Positions 1 to 8,689 are shown, counted from the stretch's first letter. The stretch is 64,000 nt of DNA from Bradyrhizobium daqingense (GCF_021044685.1 NZ_CP088014.1:2218001-2282000), one strand, 5' to 3'. Translations and numbers: made by a program. The notes: a model not told the origin generated them from the letters alone.

Positions 1-821
1 AGTGCCTGGCCGTAAAGATCGCCCTTGAAGTCGAACAGGAAGATTTCGAGCAGCGGCGCGCCATTGTCGAAAGTCGGGCGGCGGCCGAAGCTCGCCACGC
101 CGTCGAGCCGTTCGGCGCCGCGGCCGACCCGCACGGCGTAGATGCCGTGCTTCAGGCCGCAATTGGCGTCCAGACGGATATTGGCGGTGGGATAGCCGAG
201 ATCTCGGCCGCGCTTCTCGCCATGGATCACCTCGCCGGTGATGAACCAAGGGGCACCCAGCATGGTGGTGGCTTCATCGAGCTGGCCTTCGGCCAGCGCG
301 ATCCGGATCGCGCTGGAGGAGACCGGCCGCTCGTCGATATCGACATGCGCCTGCACGTCGACCTCGATGCCGAGCCGCGGGGCCTCGTTGACCAGAAGGC
401 TCGGCGAGCCGACCCGGCCCTTGCCGAAATGGAAGTCGTAGCCGACGGCGATGCCGCTGACGCCAAGGCGGCCGATCAGGTCATGGTGAATGAAATCTTG
501 CGCAGAGGTGCCGGCGCGCGCCTTGTCGAAGGTCATGACCACGGCGCCGGCAAGCCCGGTGCCGGCCAGAAGCCGCAGCTTGGCGGTCTCGTCCGTCAGG
601 CGAAATTGCGGGGTGTTGGGGCTGAAAAAACGCCGCGGATGGGGCTCGAAGGTCAGGGCCAGGGCAGGACGGCCATGCGCCCGGCCCATGTCCAGGGCGG
701 CTGCGATCACGGCGCGATGGCCGAGATGAACGCCGTCGAAATTGCCCATGGCGACCACGGCGCCCCTTGGAATGGCGGAGTCCGGCGTGGTGTCGCGGAT
801 TACGGTAAAATGCGGAGCCAT
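1..821 (-). CDS. ribF: Bifunctional riboflavin kinase/FAD synthetase (5' part; runs off the left edge)
   Basis: Read leftwards from an ATG at 819-821, the frame opens MAPHFTVIRDTTPDSAIP and contains the nucleotidyltransferase signature GNFDGVHLGHRAVI, followed by TFEPHPRRFF and the SSSAIRIAL segment of the FAD synthetase half. Towards the edge it enters the riboflavin-kinase half (GEVIHGEKRGRDLGYPTANI, ending in a FDFKGDLYGQ segment). RibF phosphorylates riboflavin to FMN and adenylates it to FAD. The last part of the kinase domain lies outside the window. The family is certain from the motifs. It is not adjacent to ribH, which lies 26 kb away under an FMN riboswitch. Confidence 0.95.
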   Translation of the reverse strand, partial: MAPHFTVIRDTTPDSAIPRGAVVAMGNFDGVHLGHRAVIAAALDMGRAHGRPALALTFEPHPRRFFSPNTPQFRLTDETAKLRLLAGTGLAGAVVMTFDKARAGTSAQDFIHHDLIGRLGVSGIAVGYDFHFGKGRVGSPSLLVNEAPRLGIEVDVQAHVDIDERPVSSSAIRIALAEGQLDEATTMLGAPWFITGEVIHGEKRGRDLGYPTANIRLDANCGLKHGIYAVRVGRGAERLDGVASFGRRPTFDNGAPLLEIFLFDFKGDLYGQA

Positions 822-938
822 CAGGGGAATTCTCGAAGCGGCAGGACCGGCCGGGACCGTGGCGCGACCGGCCGGATGAAGTCAAGCGGGAGGGTGGGCC
901 TGCCTCGAATGCGATTCAGCCCTTGGGGGCGCCCGCAG

Positions 939-955
939 TTAACGCGCTGTTTAAC
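939..955 (+). promoter_or_regulatory. Near-consensus CtrA-like TTAA pair upstream of the cheY-like gene
   Basis: TTAA at 939-942 and TTAAC at 951-955 are separated by 8 nt; the CtrA consensus is TTAA-N7-TTAAC. The position, about 95 bp before the receiver gene, is sensible for a motility regulator controlled by CtrA. The extra base in the spacer makes this only a weak call. Confidence 0.25.
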
Positions 956-1048
956 GCCTTGGTGTTAGTCCTTGAGCGTGGAACTGCCGGGCTCCGGCCT
1001 GGGCAGGTCCGATCGTAATGTTCCTGGGTTTGCGTTGGGGGAGTCGAG

Positions 1049-1444
1049 ATGGCGGTTGATTTGTCGATGCCGGTTCTTGTGGTGGATGACTACAGCACCA
1101 TGATCCGTATCATCAGGAATCTGCTGAAGCAGCTTGGCTTCGAGAACATCGATGATGCCAGCGACGGTTCGGCAGCGCTGAACAAGATGCGCGGCAAGAA
1201 GTACGGGCTCGTGATCTCCGACTGGAACATGGAGCCGATGACGGGGTACGACCTCTTGCGCGAAGTGCGCGCGGATCCGAACCTCGCCACCACGCCCTTC
1301 ATCATGATCACGGCCGAATCCAAGACCGAGAACGTGATCGCGGCCAAGAAGGCCGGCGTGAACAATTACATCGTCAAGCCGTTCAACGCGGCGACGCTGA
1401 AGACCAAGATCGAAGCGGTCTTCCCGGACATGGCGAGCGCGTAA
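1049..1444 (+). CDS. CheY-like single-domain response regulator
   Basis: A 131-residue stand-alone receiver domain. It has the acidic pair in VLVVDDYSTM, the phospho-acceptor Asp in LVISDWNMEPMTG, the conserved Thr in MITAES and the Lys in YIVKPFNA, so all phosphorylation-site residues are present. There is no output domain, as in CheY, which relays chemotaxis kinase signals to the flagellar switch. The N-terminal MAVDLSMPVLVVDDYSTM and the DWNMEPM motif match rhizobial CheY proteins. The start is supported by a GGGGGAG ribosome site 5 nt upstream. No che or fli genes are nearby, so the partner kinase cannot be named. A near-consensus CtrA pair lies about 95 bp upstream. Confidence 0.88.
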   Translation: MAVDLSMPVLVVDDYSTMIRIIRNLLKQLGFENIDDASDGSAALNKMRGKKYGLVISDWNMEPMTGYDLLREVRADPNLATTPFIMITAESKTENVIAAKKAGVNNYIVKPFNAATLKTKIEAVFPDMASA

Positions 1445-1480
1445 GCGCTGCCTGAACCTAGACAATTATCTGTCGAGATC

Positions 1481-1562
1481 GTCATGCCCGGGCTTGTCCC
1501 GGGCATCTACGTTCTTGGACAGCAGAAGGATGTGGATGGCCGGGTCAAGCCCGGCCATGACG
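1481..1562. repeat. Palindromic intergenic repeat, family A (copy 1)
   Basis: Starts GTCATGCCCGGGCTTGTCCC and ends GGTCAAGCCCGGCCATGAC, so the whole unit is an imperfect inverted repeat whose arms each carry a smaller inverted repeat (CCCGGGCTTGTCCCGGG). It lies between the convergent cheY-like and HAD genes. At least six other copies occur in this window. Confidence 0.85.
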
Positions 1563-1614
1563 ATGTCTGGAGCTTAGAGCTTCGCCTGAGCCGACGTCCT
1601 TCAAGCGGCCACCG

Positions 1615-2469
1615 TCACCACTTCAATTCGCGCATCAGCGCCTTCGGCGGATGGCCGAACAATTCCATCACCGAATTCGGGTCCAACTGGTCGAGGCCCT
1701 CGAACTCCTCGGCATGGATGCCGCGGGTGACGAACAGGCAGTCGATGCCGAATTCGCGCGCGCCGGTTAAGTCGGTGCGGACGGAATCGCCGATCGCCAG
1801 CACCTTCTTCCGGTCGATCGTGTGGCCCTGGCGTTCCCCGGCGAGCGCCATCGCGCGCTCATAGATCGGCCGGTGCGGCTTGCCGTAGAAGATCACCTCG
1901 CCGCCGAGCTCGCGATAGAGCTCCGCGATGGCGCCGGCGCAATAGATCAGCCGGTCGCCGCGTTCAACCACGATGTCGGGGTTGGCGCAAACCAGCGTCA
2001 GCTTGCGCTCGCGCGCCTTGAGCATCATGCCGCGGTAATCTTCCGCCGTCTCGGTCTCGTCGTCGTAGAGGCCGGTGCAGACGATGTAATCGGCGTCCTC
2101 CAGCGGCGCGGTCTTCGCATCGAGGCCGCGGTAGATCGAGTTGTCGCGCTCGGGCCCGAGCCAGAACATCTTGCGGCCGGGATGCTCGGCAACATAGAGC
2201 CGGGTCAGGTCGCCGGACGAGACGATCGCATCATAGGTCTCGTCGGCGACGCCGAGCTTGCGCAATTGCCGCTGCACGGAGTCGGCCGGACGCGGCGCGT
2301 TGGTGATCAGGATCACCGTACCGCCGTGGCTGCGATAGGTATGCAGTGCCTCGCAGGCCTCGGGGAAGGATTCGAGCCCGTTATGGACGACGCCCCAGAT
2401 GTCGCTGAGCACGACATCGACCCCGCCCACGAGCTCGCGCAGGCTTTGCGCAAAGTGCAGTGTGGTCAT
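1615..2469 (-). CDS. TIGR01459-type HAD-superfamily class IIA hydrolase
   Basis: A 284-residue protein of the HAD class IIA group (NagD/PGP-like). Motif I reads VLSDIWGVVHNG, motif II is the ILITNAPRP segment, and motifs III/IV are FYGKPHRPIY followed by VLAIGDSVRTDLTGAREFG. In most HAD phosphatases motif I is DxD; here the second Asp position is Trp (DIW), which I recall as characteristic of this subfamily, so the reaction may differ from ordinary phosphoester hydrolysis. The substrate is unknown. The gene follows the EAL-domain gene in the same direction with a 15-nt gap, so the two may be cotranscribed. Confidence 0.85.
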   Translation of the reverse strand: MTTLHFAQSLRELVGGVDVVLSDIWGVVHNGLESFPEACEALHTYRSHGGTVILITNAPRPADSVQRQLRKLGVADETYDAIVSSGDLTRLYVAEHPGRKMFWLGPERDNSIYRGLDAKTAPLEDADYIVCTGLYDDETETAEDYRGMMLKARERKLTLVCANPDIVVERGDRLIYCAGAIAELYRELGGEVIFYGKPHRPIYERAMALAGERQGHTIDRKKVLAIGDSVRTDLTGAREFGIDCLFVTRGIHAEEFEGLDQLDPNSVMELFGHPPKALMRELKW

Positions 2470-2484
2470 GATGCGTGCGGCCGA

Positions 2485-3972
2485 TCAGATGCGGCGCGCA
2501 AGCGCTGCGTTGCCGGTGATGCGCTGCGGCGGAGGCGCCGAAGAGGTCGCGCCTGAGCTGGGTGTGGCGGAGCCATTGGATCCCTGGATGTCCTGCGCCT
2601 GGTTCGGCGAGGCCCCGCCGGTAGCAGATGCCCCTTCGGGCCGCAATGGCCGGGGTGGTGCGAACAGGAACCCCTGGCCGAATCGCACGTCATAATCGAG
2701 CAGATCGATCACCGCACGCTCGCCTTCGATCCGCTCGGCGATCAGGTCGATGCCGAAGCGGCCGAGCAGGTCGGAGAGATCCGACGGATGGATGTCCGAG
2801 GCCGAGGCCTGCCTCGGATCGAGCAGCAGCGTGGCCGGCACCTTGATGAAGCGCACGCCGCGGTCGGCGAGCTCGCGCGGTTCGATGCGCAGATCAGTGA
2901 CATGGTCGATCGAGAAGCGGAAGCCGCGCTGCGCGAGCGCGGCGAGGTTCTCGGACTCGGCCGGGCCGAGGTTGCGGAAGGTCGATTGCTTGAACTCCAG
3001 CACCAACGAGGGCGCCAGCGCACGGTTGGCTTCGAGGAAGTCGAGACATTGCGCGAAGGTGGTGGAGTTGCCGAGCGTGGAGGCCGCGACGTTGCAGAAC
3101 ACGCCGACGTCCTTGTTGCGCACCATCAGGCGCCGCAGCACCTGCACACAGCGCAGCATCACCATGTTGTCGATGCGCCCGATCAGCCCGGAGGCCTCCG
3201 CGATGCTGATGAACTCCTCGGCCGCGATGAGCTGGTCACGTTCGTCGCGCAGCCGTGTCACGGCCTCGTAGAACCGCACCTTGCGCTGCGGCAGCGTCAC
3301 CATCGGCTGGAGGAAGATGTCGATGCGGTTCTCGTCGATCGCGTTGCGAAGCGCCGCCAGCAATTGAGTCTGGTTGCGTCCGTTGACCATCTGGGGCGGA
3401 ACAGCCGGCGCGGGCCGCGACTGCGCCACGGCAGGCGGAGGCGCTGCAGGCGGGGGCGCCGCGGGCAGTGGTGCCGGCGCAGCGGGCCGTTCGTCGATCG
3501 TCGCGATCAGGTCGAGCGACGCCGCCGGCTCCTGCTGGGCCGAGGCCGGGGTTGGGGCCGGCGCGCTGCCAGCCAGTAGGTCCTCATGTGCCGACACGGT
3601 GGTGGCGAGCTGCTTGACCAGTCCGCCGAGCTCGTTGATCTCGCCGACCACCGACTGGATGCGGTCGGAGTTGGTCGAATTGGACGAGGCGATGCGTCCC
3701 TCGATCGCAGCCAGCCGGCGGCCGAACTCGGCCACCTGGCGGGCGAGGTCGGCGGTACCGCGCGAGAGGTCGGCGATCTGGCCGCCGACGTCACTGCGAT
3801 CGCGCAGCCGCATAGAAACTGCATTGTAGAGGATCAGGAAGGTCAGCGCCGTCAGCGCCACGATCGCGGATTCGGTTCCGCTGATGCCGGCGACCGAATA
3901 GAGCACCAGCCCGAGCGAGGCCGCGACCAGAACCATGCAGATGGCGATGAAGATCGTCGAAATGCGAATCAT
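2485..3972 (-). CDS. Membrane-anchored degenerate EAL-domain protein
   Basis: 495 residues. Two hydrophobic helices lie at about residues 5-50, then a coiled-coil-like segment (about 60-130), a Pro/Ala-rich linker (about 140-195) and a C-terminal EAL domain. EAL enzymes hydrolyse cyclic di-GMP. Here the signature EAL is EAV, the metal-binding DDFG-type motif is IDHVTD (second Asp replaced by His), and the loop 6 region is also divergent. The Asn of CNVAAS, the Glu of VLEFKQS, the Lys of FIKVP and the Glu of AERIEGE are retained. Loss of the DD pair suggests a c-di-GMP binding or protein-interaction role instead of phosphodiesterase activity; this is inference. It probably sits in one transcript with the downstream HAD gene. 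Confidence 0.85.
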   Translation of the reverse strand: MIRISTIFIAICMVLVAASLGLVLYSVAGISGTESAIVALTALTFLILYNAVSMRLRDRSDVGGQIADLSRGTADLARQVAEFGRRLAAIEGRIASSNSTNSDRIQSVVGEINELGGLVKQLATTVSAHEDLLAGSAPAPTPASAQQEPAASLDLIATIDERPAAPAPLPAAPPPAAPPPAVAQSRPAPAVPPQMVNGRNQTQLLAALRNAIDENRIDIFLQPMVTLPQRKVRFYEAVTRLRDERDQLIAAEEFISIAEASGLIGRIDNMVMLRCVQVLRRLMVRNKDVGVFCNVAASTLGNSTTFAQCLDFLEANRALAPSLVLEFKQSTFRNLGPAESENLAALAQRGFRFSIDHVTDLRIEPRELADRGVRFIKVPATLLLDPRQASASDIHPSDLSDLLGRFGIDLIAERIEGERAVIDLLDYDVRFGQGFLFAPPRPLRPEGASATGGASPNQAQDIQGSNGSATPSSGATSSAPPPQRITGNAALARRI

Positions 3973-4302
3973 GCCGCGCGTTACGCCTCAAGATCTGACT
4001 GTCTCACCCGGGAAAACACGGGCCGCCGTCCGACCCGTCATGTCTCATGTTCCCCCAAGCCCCATGACCTTACCATCATTGTTGATTCGAGGGGATAGCG
4101 GGCCTCGAGCGCGACAAGGGTGCCCGCGTGGGCGCATTCGCCGCGAACGGGTCGAGTATGGAAATCCTCGACCTGAAACGTCACGCGCCCCTGGCTCCGG
4201 TCGGAAATCAAGGTGCTCTCAGCGTAAAATAACGCCGCTCTCAAGGCCAGCGAGCCGCCTGCGCCGTATCGTTCCTGCGTTTCCAACCCCAGGAGATGAC
4301 CC
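3973..4302. other. 330-bp divergent intergenic region
   Basis: Lies between the divergent EAL-domain and methyltransferase genes and must hold both promoters. The only open frames are overlapping shadows without family resemblance. I see no repeat, RNA structure or clear promoter boxes. Confidence 0.5.
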
Positions 4303-5142
4303 ATGTCGACAGCCGCCGCACTCAAGCCGACCGTTCCCCAGCCCGACCTCACCGCCGTCAAGCAGCGCCAGCACGGCGCCTGGTCGTCGGGCGACTATGC
4401 CGTGGTCGGAACCACCTTGCAGATCGTCGGCGAGCAGCTCTGTGAGGCCGTTGACATCCGCGCCGGCAGCAAGGTGCTGGACGTCGCCGCCGGCAACGGC
4501 AATGCGACGCTGGCCGCCGCCCGGCGCTGGTGTGACGTCACGTCGACCGACTTCGTGCCGGCACTGCTGGCGCGGGGGCGCGAGCGCGCAGCGGCCGAAC
4601 ATCTCACGGTCGAGTTCCGCGAGGCGGATGCCGAAGCGCTGCCGTTTACCGACGCCAGCTACGATGTCGTGCTCTCGACCTTCGGCGTGATGTTCACGCC
4701 GGATCAGGACAAGGCGGCGTCCGAGCTCGCGCGCGTCTGCAGGTCCGGCGGCAAGATCGGCCTCGCCAACTGGACGCTCCAGGGTTTCATCGGTCAGCTG
4801 TTCAAGACAATCGGCAAGCATCTGCCGCCGCCGGCCGGGGTAAAGTCACCGGCTCTGTGGGGCACCAAGGCGCGGCTTGACGAGATGTTCGGAAACAAGG
4901 CTTCGGAGATCACGGCCGAGCAGCGCATGTTCGTGTTCCGCTATCGCTCGCCGGACCACTGGCTCGACGTTTTCAAGACGTTCTACGGTCCGACGCTGAA
5001 GGCGTTTGCCGCCCTCGACGAGATTGGCCAGGCGGCGCTGAAGCGCGATCTCCTGGCGCTGCTCGGCGAGTTCAACCATGCCGACGACGGGACGATCGTC
5101 GTGCACAGCGAGTATCTGGAAGCCATCATCACCAAACGCTGA
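4303..5142 (+). CDS. Class I SAM-dependent methyltransferase
   Basis: 279 residues. The SAM-binding motif I is VLDVAAGNGNATLAAARR at about residue 63; the acidic loop (TSTDFVPALLARG) and motif IV region (YDVVLSTFGVMFTPD) follow, the arrangement seen in UbiE/Methyltransf_11 proteins. The substrate cannot be inferred: it lacks the close UbiE signatures, and no quinone genes are adjacent. The start has an AGGAG site (CCAGGAGATGACCCATG). It faces the YihY gene convergently with a 43-nt gap. Confidence 0.85.
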   Translation: MSTAAALKPTVPQPDLTAVKQRQHGAWSSGDYAVVGTTLQIVGEQLCEAVDIRAGSKVLDVAAGNGNATLAAARRWCDVTSTDFVPALLARGRERAAAEHLTVEFREADAEALPFTDASYDVVLSTFGVMFTPDQDKAASELARVCRSGGKIGLANWTLQGFIGQLFKTIGKHLPPPAGVKSPALWGTKARLDEMFGNKASEITAEQRMFVFRYRSPDHWLDVFKTFYGPTLKAFAALDEIGQAALKRDLLALLGEFNHADDGTIVVHSEYLEAIITKR

Positions 5143-5185
5143 GATGCCACTCGGTCAGGCCGGACGAACTCGGCCTGACCGTCCT

Positions 5186-6316
5186 TCAGGCCGGCGCGGC
5201 GGCGCCGACCGTATCGGCCGAGACGGCCTGGCGGGTGCCGAGCGGCTTCGGCTGCCCGGTGGTCGTGTCGCGCAGGGTCTGCCGCTCGATCTCCGAGTTC
5301 AGCTCGGCCCCGAACATGATCACGATGGCCGACATCCACATCCAGGTCATCAGGCCGATCGCCGCGCCGAGCGAGCCATAGGTCGCGTTGTAATTGGCGA
5401 ATTCCGAGAGATACCAGGACAGGAGCGCCGAGCCGGCGATCCAGAGGATGGCGGCCGTGACGGCGCCGAGGCTCAGCCATTGCCAGCGCGGCGCATCGCG
5501 ACTGGGTGCGAAGCGATAGAGGATTGCAAGCGCCACGAGCAGGATGAGGAACAGGACCGGCCATCGCGCCAGCGCGACGATCAGCTTGCTTTCGGGCGCC
5601 ATGCCGAGATGATTGAGCGCGAGCGGGAAGGCGACCACGGCCCCTACCATCAGCAGCAGCGCTACGATGCCCCCGACCGTGAAGGCCAGCGACACCATGT
5701 TGAGCTTGATGAAGCTGCGCTTCTCGCGCTCCTCATAGGCGACGTTGAGGGCGTCGAAGATCGCCTTGACGCCGGCATTGGCACTCCAGATGGCCAGCAG
5801 AAGGCCGAACAGGAAGGTGATGCCGAGCGTGGTATTGGCGTTCGACAGCACGCGCGCGACCTGGTCCTCGACGATCTGGAACGATCCCTCGGGCAGCATC
5901 GTCGCAAGCGTGTGGAGATTTGAGCTGATCGTCGAGGGATCGGCGAACAGGGCATAGGACGAGACGAGCGCGGTGACGGCGGGGAAGATCGCGAGCAGGC
6001 CGAAGAAGACGACGCCGCCGGCGGTCGCCAGCAGGCGATCCTCGTCGATGCGCTGATAGGTGCGCCAGAAAATATCCTTCCAGCCCGCCCAGGGGATCGT
6101 GAACGGACTCTTCGCGTGACGGCCGCGGCCGGGCTCCACGGCTGCGCCCGCCGGATGCGTTTCCGGTGAATTCGCCTCGCCTTTGCGATTTTCTTGAGGA
6201 GGTCCAGGCGGGACCAGGCCGGAGTTCTGAAAGTAGCGCTCCGCGCTCAGCACGAAGACGGCTGTTGCCGCCACCAGCAGCCAGGAGTCGATCTGTTCGG
6301 AGCGCCGCACCAGCAT
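5186..6316 (-). CDS. YihY/virulence factor BrkB family inner-membrane protein
   Basis: 376 residues with an N-terminal hydrophobic segment, then the YihY core: FWRTYQRIDEDRLLATAGGV, about six membrane helices, and the conserved YGSLGAAIGLMTWMWMSA and MFGAELNSEIER motifs near the C terminus. The molecular function of the family is not settled; the old label of ribonuclease BN is incorrect for these membrane proteins. The ATG follows the stop codon of the upstream holin-like gene with no gap, so the two are almost certainly translationally coupled. Confidence 0.88.
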   Translation of the reverse strand: MLVRRSEQIDSWLLVAATAVFVLSAERYFQNSGLVPPGPPQENRKGEANSPETHPAGAAVEPGRGRHAKSPFTIPWAGWKDIFWRTYQRIDEDRLLATAGGVVFFGLLAIFPAVTALVSSYALFADPSTISSNLHTLATMLPEGSFQIVEDQVARVLSNANTTLGITFLFGLLLAIWSANAGVKAIFDALNVAYEEREKRSFIKLNMVSLAFTVGGIVALLLMVGAVVAFPLALNHLGMAPESKLIVALARWPVLFLILLVALAILYRFAPSRDAPRWQWLSLGAVTAAILWIAGSALLSWYLSEFANYNATYGSLGAAIGLMTWMWMSAIVIMFGAELNSEIERQTLRDTTTGQPKPLGTRQAVSADTVGAAAPA

Positions 6317-6904
6317 TCAGGCGTCCAATCTTTGACCGTGACGCCTGCGGCGCGCCGCCGTGAACCCCGCAAGGCCAATCGCAGCGAGCATCAGGCCAAG
6401 CTGCACGGGCCGGTTGGTGCGAATCGATCCGGCGTGTCTGCCGTGGGCGCGTTCGCCCGGTGCAAACGGGGCCAGGGGGATCGTCGTCGCGACCTCCTTC
6501 ACCGCCTGCTTGACCGTTCCGCGCGGAATCCGTGGGCTCGCGATCGCTACGCGCATGCGGCTCGCAAGCGGCACGATCGGCTTGGTAGGCCGCTTCATCA
6601 TGGCCATGGCGACGCCAACGCAGATTCCGGCCAGCACCAGCAGCACGGCGGCGACGGCGCCAAAACCCCAGAATTGCCCGTAGGTGATGGCCACCCAGCG
6701 GTACAGCGCCATCAGGCCGACGAAGAAGGTCGCAACCGCGAACAGTCCGGCCACGGCGAACAGGCCTGCCGCTATAGCGTAGGACGTCGCCCGTCCCGTC
6801 GCCTGGCTGGTGCGGTCACGCATGTAGGATTGCGCGGCGCGCTTGAGATGGTTGAGCTTGAGCGCCATGCCGGCGCGCAGCAATTCGCCCGATGGCGCGA
6901 GCAT
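6317..6904 (-). CDS. Holin-like small membrane protein (phage-holin-family-type, two or more TM helices)
   Basis: 195 residues. Two adjacent hydrophobic helices lie at about residues 43-95 (AGLFAVAGLFAVATFFVGLMAL and the following VAAVLLVLAGICVGVAMA), with a third C-terminal segment near 170-183 and a basic tail. The layout fits the bacterial putative-actinobacterial-holin-X/phage-holin-3-6 group, which is chromosomal and not evidence of a prophage. The start has a GGAGGA site 7 nt upstream. It is directly followed, without a gap, by the YihY gene. No enzymatic function is visible. Confidence 0.65.
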   Translation of the reverse strand: MLAPSGELLRAGMALKLNHLKRAAQSYMRDRTSQATGRATSYAIAAGLFAVAGLFAVATFFVGLMALYRWVAITYGQFWGFGAVAAVLLVLAGICVGVAMAMMKRPTKPIVPLASRMRVAIASPRIPRGTVKQAVKEVATTIPLAPFAPGERAHGRHAGSIRTNRPVQLGLMLAAIGLAGFTAARRRRHGQRLDA

Positions 6905-6992
6905 GCGGTCATCCTCCGACGTCTAGAAATTCGTCGGAAGATGAACGTGGCGATATTTGACTTGTTCCGAAGCAGCGCGCCTGTCGTGACGA

Positions 6993-7952
6993 TCAGCCGA
7001 GATCGGCGGCTGCGATCCAGAACACCTCGCCCTCGGAGTCCTCCGTGTCCAGCCAGAGCAGCGGCAGTTCCGGGAAGGCCTCGTCGACCAGGTCACGGCC
7101 GCGGCCGATCTCGCAGATCAGCCCGCCACCGGGCGTGAGGTGATCGGGCGCCTCGCGCAGGATCCGGCGCACCACGTCAAGGCCGTCGGCGCCACCGTCG
7201 AAGGCGAGCTTAGGCTCGGCCCGGCATTCGGGCGGCAGCGCCGCCATGCCTTCGGCATCGACGTAGGGCGGATTGGTGATGATCAGGTCATACCTGTTGT
7301 CGCCGAGCGGCGCGAACAGGTCGCCGCGGTACAGGCTGATCCGGTGCTCGAGCCCGTAGTCGCCGACATTTCGCGTAGCGACCTCGATCGCGCCCTTGGA
7401 GATGTCGACGGCATCGACGGCGGCGTTCGGGAAATGATGCGCGGCGAGAATGGCGAGGCATCCCGATCCCGTGCAGAGATCGAGCACGCGCTCGACCCCC
7501 GTGGGATCGTCGATCAGCGCGCCGGCGCCTTCTTCACCGCCGAAATGCGAGTCCATGAGCTCGCCGATGAAGGAGCGCGGAACGATGACGCGCTCGTCGA
7601 CATAGAAGGGCAGGCCGCGCATGTAGATCTTGTTGACGAGATAGGCGGCCGGTTTGCGTGTGGTGACGCGCTGATGGATGAGATCGAGAATGGACTTGCC
7701 TTCGGCGACCGTAACGCGCGCGCCGGCAAAAGTCTCGAACTGCTCGGGATTGAGATGCAGCGCCTCGCTCACCAGGAAGGCAGCTTCGGCGACCGGATCG
7801 GTCGTACCATGGGCAAAGGCGAGCTCAGCTTCGACGAAGCGGCTCACCCCATAGCGGACGAAATCGAGCAGCGTGAGGAGCTCGCCCGGACCGACCTTGG
7901 CAGGTTTTGGCGCCGCGCGCCCGCGCGCGGTCTTTTTCGATGCTTTGGCCAT
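6993..7952 (-). CDS. prmB: 50S ribosomal protein L3 N5-glutamine methyltransferase
   Basis: 319 residues, PrmB/HemK family. The N-terminal helical domain is followed by PRSFIGELMD, the SAM-binding VLDLCTGSGCLAILAA and the catalytic ITNPPYVDAEGM motif; NPPY binds the glutamine side chain being methylated. The downstream PKLAFDGGADGLDVVRRI is the conserved family signature. The length and the PRSFIGEL segment favour PrmB over PrmC. The start codon overlaps the moaE stop as ATGA, so it closes the uvrC-pgsA-moaD-moaE-prmB gene string. Confidence 0.9.
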   Translation of the reverse strand: MAKASKKTARGRAAPKPAKVGPGELLTLLDFVRYGVSRFVEAELAFAHGTTDPVAEAAFLVSEALHLNPEQFETFAGARVTVAEGKSILDLIHQRVTTRKPAAYLVNKIYMRGLPFYVDERVIVPRSFIGELMDSHFGGEEGAGALIDDPTGVERVLDLCTGSGCLAILAAHHFPNAAVDAVDISKGAIEVATRNVGDYGLEHRISLYRGDLFAPLGDNRYDLIITNPPYVDAEGMAALPPECRAEPKLAFDGGADGLDVVRRILREAPDHLTPGGGLICEIGRGRDLVDEAFPELPLLWLDTEDSEGEVFWIAAADLG

Positions 7953-8434
7953 CAGGATTTCGTCCAGCGTGCGGCGGCTTCGTCGTCGCGCGTCTGGGCT
8001 TCGACCCAGCCGGTGCCGGCTTCGCTCTCTTCCTTCTTCCAGAACGGCGCGCTGGTCTTGAGGTAATCCATCAGGAACTCGGCGGCCTGGAACGCGGCCT
8101 GGCGATGCTGCGAGGCGGTCAGCACCAGCACGATGTTCTGTCCGGGCATGAAGCGGCCGACGCGGTGAATCACGGTGACGCCGTTCAGCGGCCAGCGCGC
8201 GGTCGCTTCACTGACATGGCGCCCGATCTCTTCTTCCGCCATGCCGGGATAATGCTCGAGGGTGAGCGCCGAAATTTTTGCGCTGTCCTCGTCGGCCCGG
8301 CAGATGCCGGAGAAGCTCACGACTGCGCCGATGTCGGTCCGGCTCCTGGTCAGGATCGCGATCTCGTGGGCGATGTCGAAATCGTCCTCTTGGATGCGGA
8401 TGGTGACGGGGCAGGCGGTGGCAGGGGAGGTCAT
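7952..8434 (-). CDS. moaE: Molybdopterin synthase catalytic (large) subunit
   Basis: 160 residues. Family motifs: AVVSFSGICR, LEHYPGMAEEEI, VTVIHRVGRFMPGQNIVLVL, AFQAAEFLMDYLKTSAPFWKKE. The HRxG segment and the Lys-rich FWKKE motif line the active site where sulphur from MoaD thiocarboxylate is transferred to precursor Z. It starts 3 nt after the moaD stop and overlaps prmB by ATGA. The C terminus (about 25 residues after the KKEE motif) is slightly longer than in E. coli. Confidence 0.95.
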   Translation of the reverse strand: MTSPATACPVTIRIQEDDFDIAHEIAILTRSRTDIGAVVSFSGICRADEDSAKISALTLEHYPGMAEEEIGRHVSEATARWPLNGVTVIHRVGRFMPGQNIVLVLTASQHRQAAFQAAEFLMDYLKTSAPFWKKEESEAGTGWVEAQTRDDEAAARWTKS

Positions 8435-8437
8435 GGC

Positions 8438-8689
8438 CTAGCCGCCGGTCATCGGCGGGAAGAATGCGATCTCGCGGGCGCCCGCGATCGCGGTGTCCGG
8501 CTTGACATGGGCGTGGTCGATCGCGGTGCGGATCACTTTCGGCTTCTCGAAGGCGTAGGCATAGGCCTCGCTCTGGCCGGACAGCCAGGCGATCAGCTCC
8601 TCGACGGTGCGCACGCTCGCGGGCGGCTCGATGGTCTCCTCGGCCTTGCCGACGCGCTCGCGCACCCAGGCGAAATATTTCACCTTCAT
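8438..8689 (-). CDS. moaD: Molybdopterin synthase sulfur carrier subunit
   Basis: 83 residues, a ubiquitin-like fold protein ending in FFPPMTGG; the terminal Gly-Gly is adenylated and thiocarboxylated and then feeds sulphur to MoaE. The start chosen is MKVKYFAWVRERVG. A longer frame exists, but it would overlap pgsA heavily, whereas the chosen ATG overlaps the pgsA stop by 4 nt (ATGA), a normal coupling arrangement. It is followed directly by its partner moaE. Confidence 0.93.
   Translation of the reverse strand: MKVKYFAWVRERVGKAEETIEPPASVRTVEELIAWLSGQSEAYAYAFEKPKVIRTAIDHAHVKPDTAIAGAREIAFFPPMTGG

Noticed and set aside
4038..4361. 107-codon minus-strand frame upstream of the methyltransferase gene
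   Set aside because: No ribosome site, no family, and it overlaps the methyltransferase start.
6317..6904. Prophage remnant suggested by the holin-like gene
   Set aside because: No other phage genes, no att repeats, and holin-family membrane proteins of this sort are normal chromosomal genes coupled to YihY.
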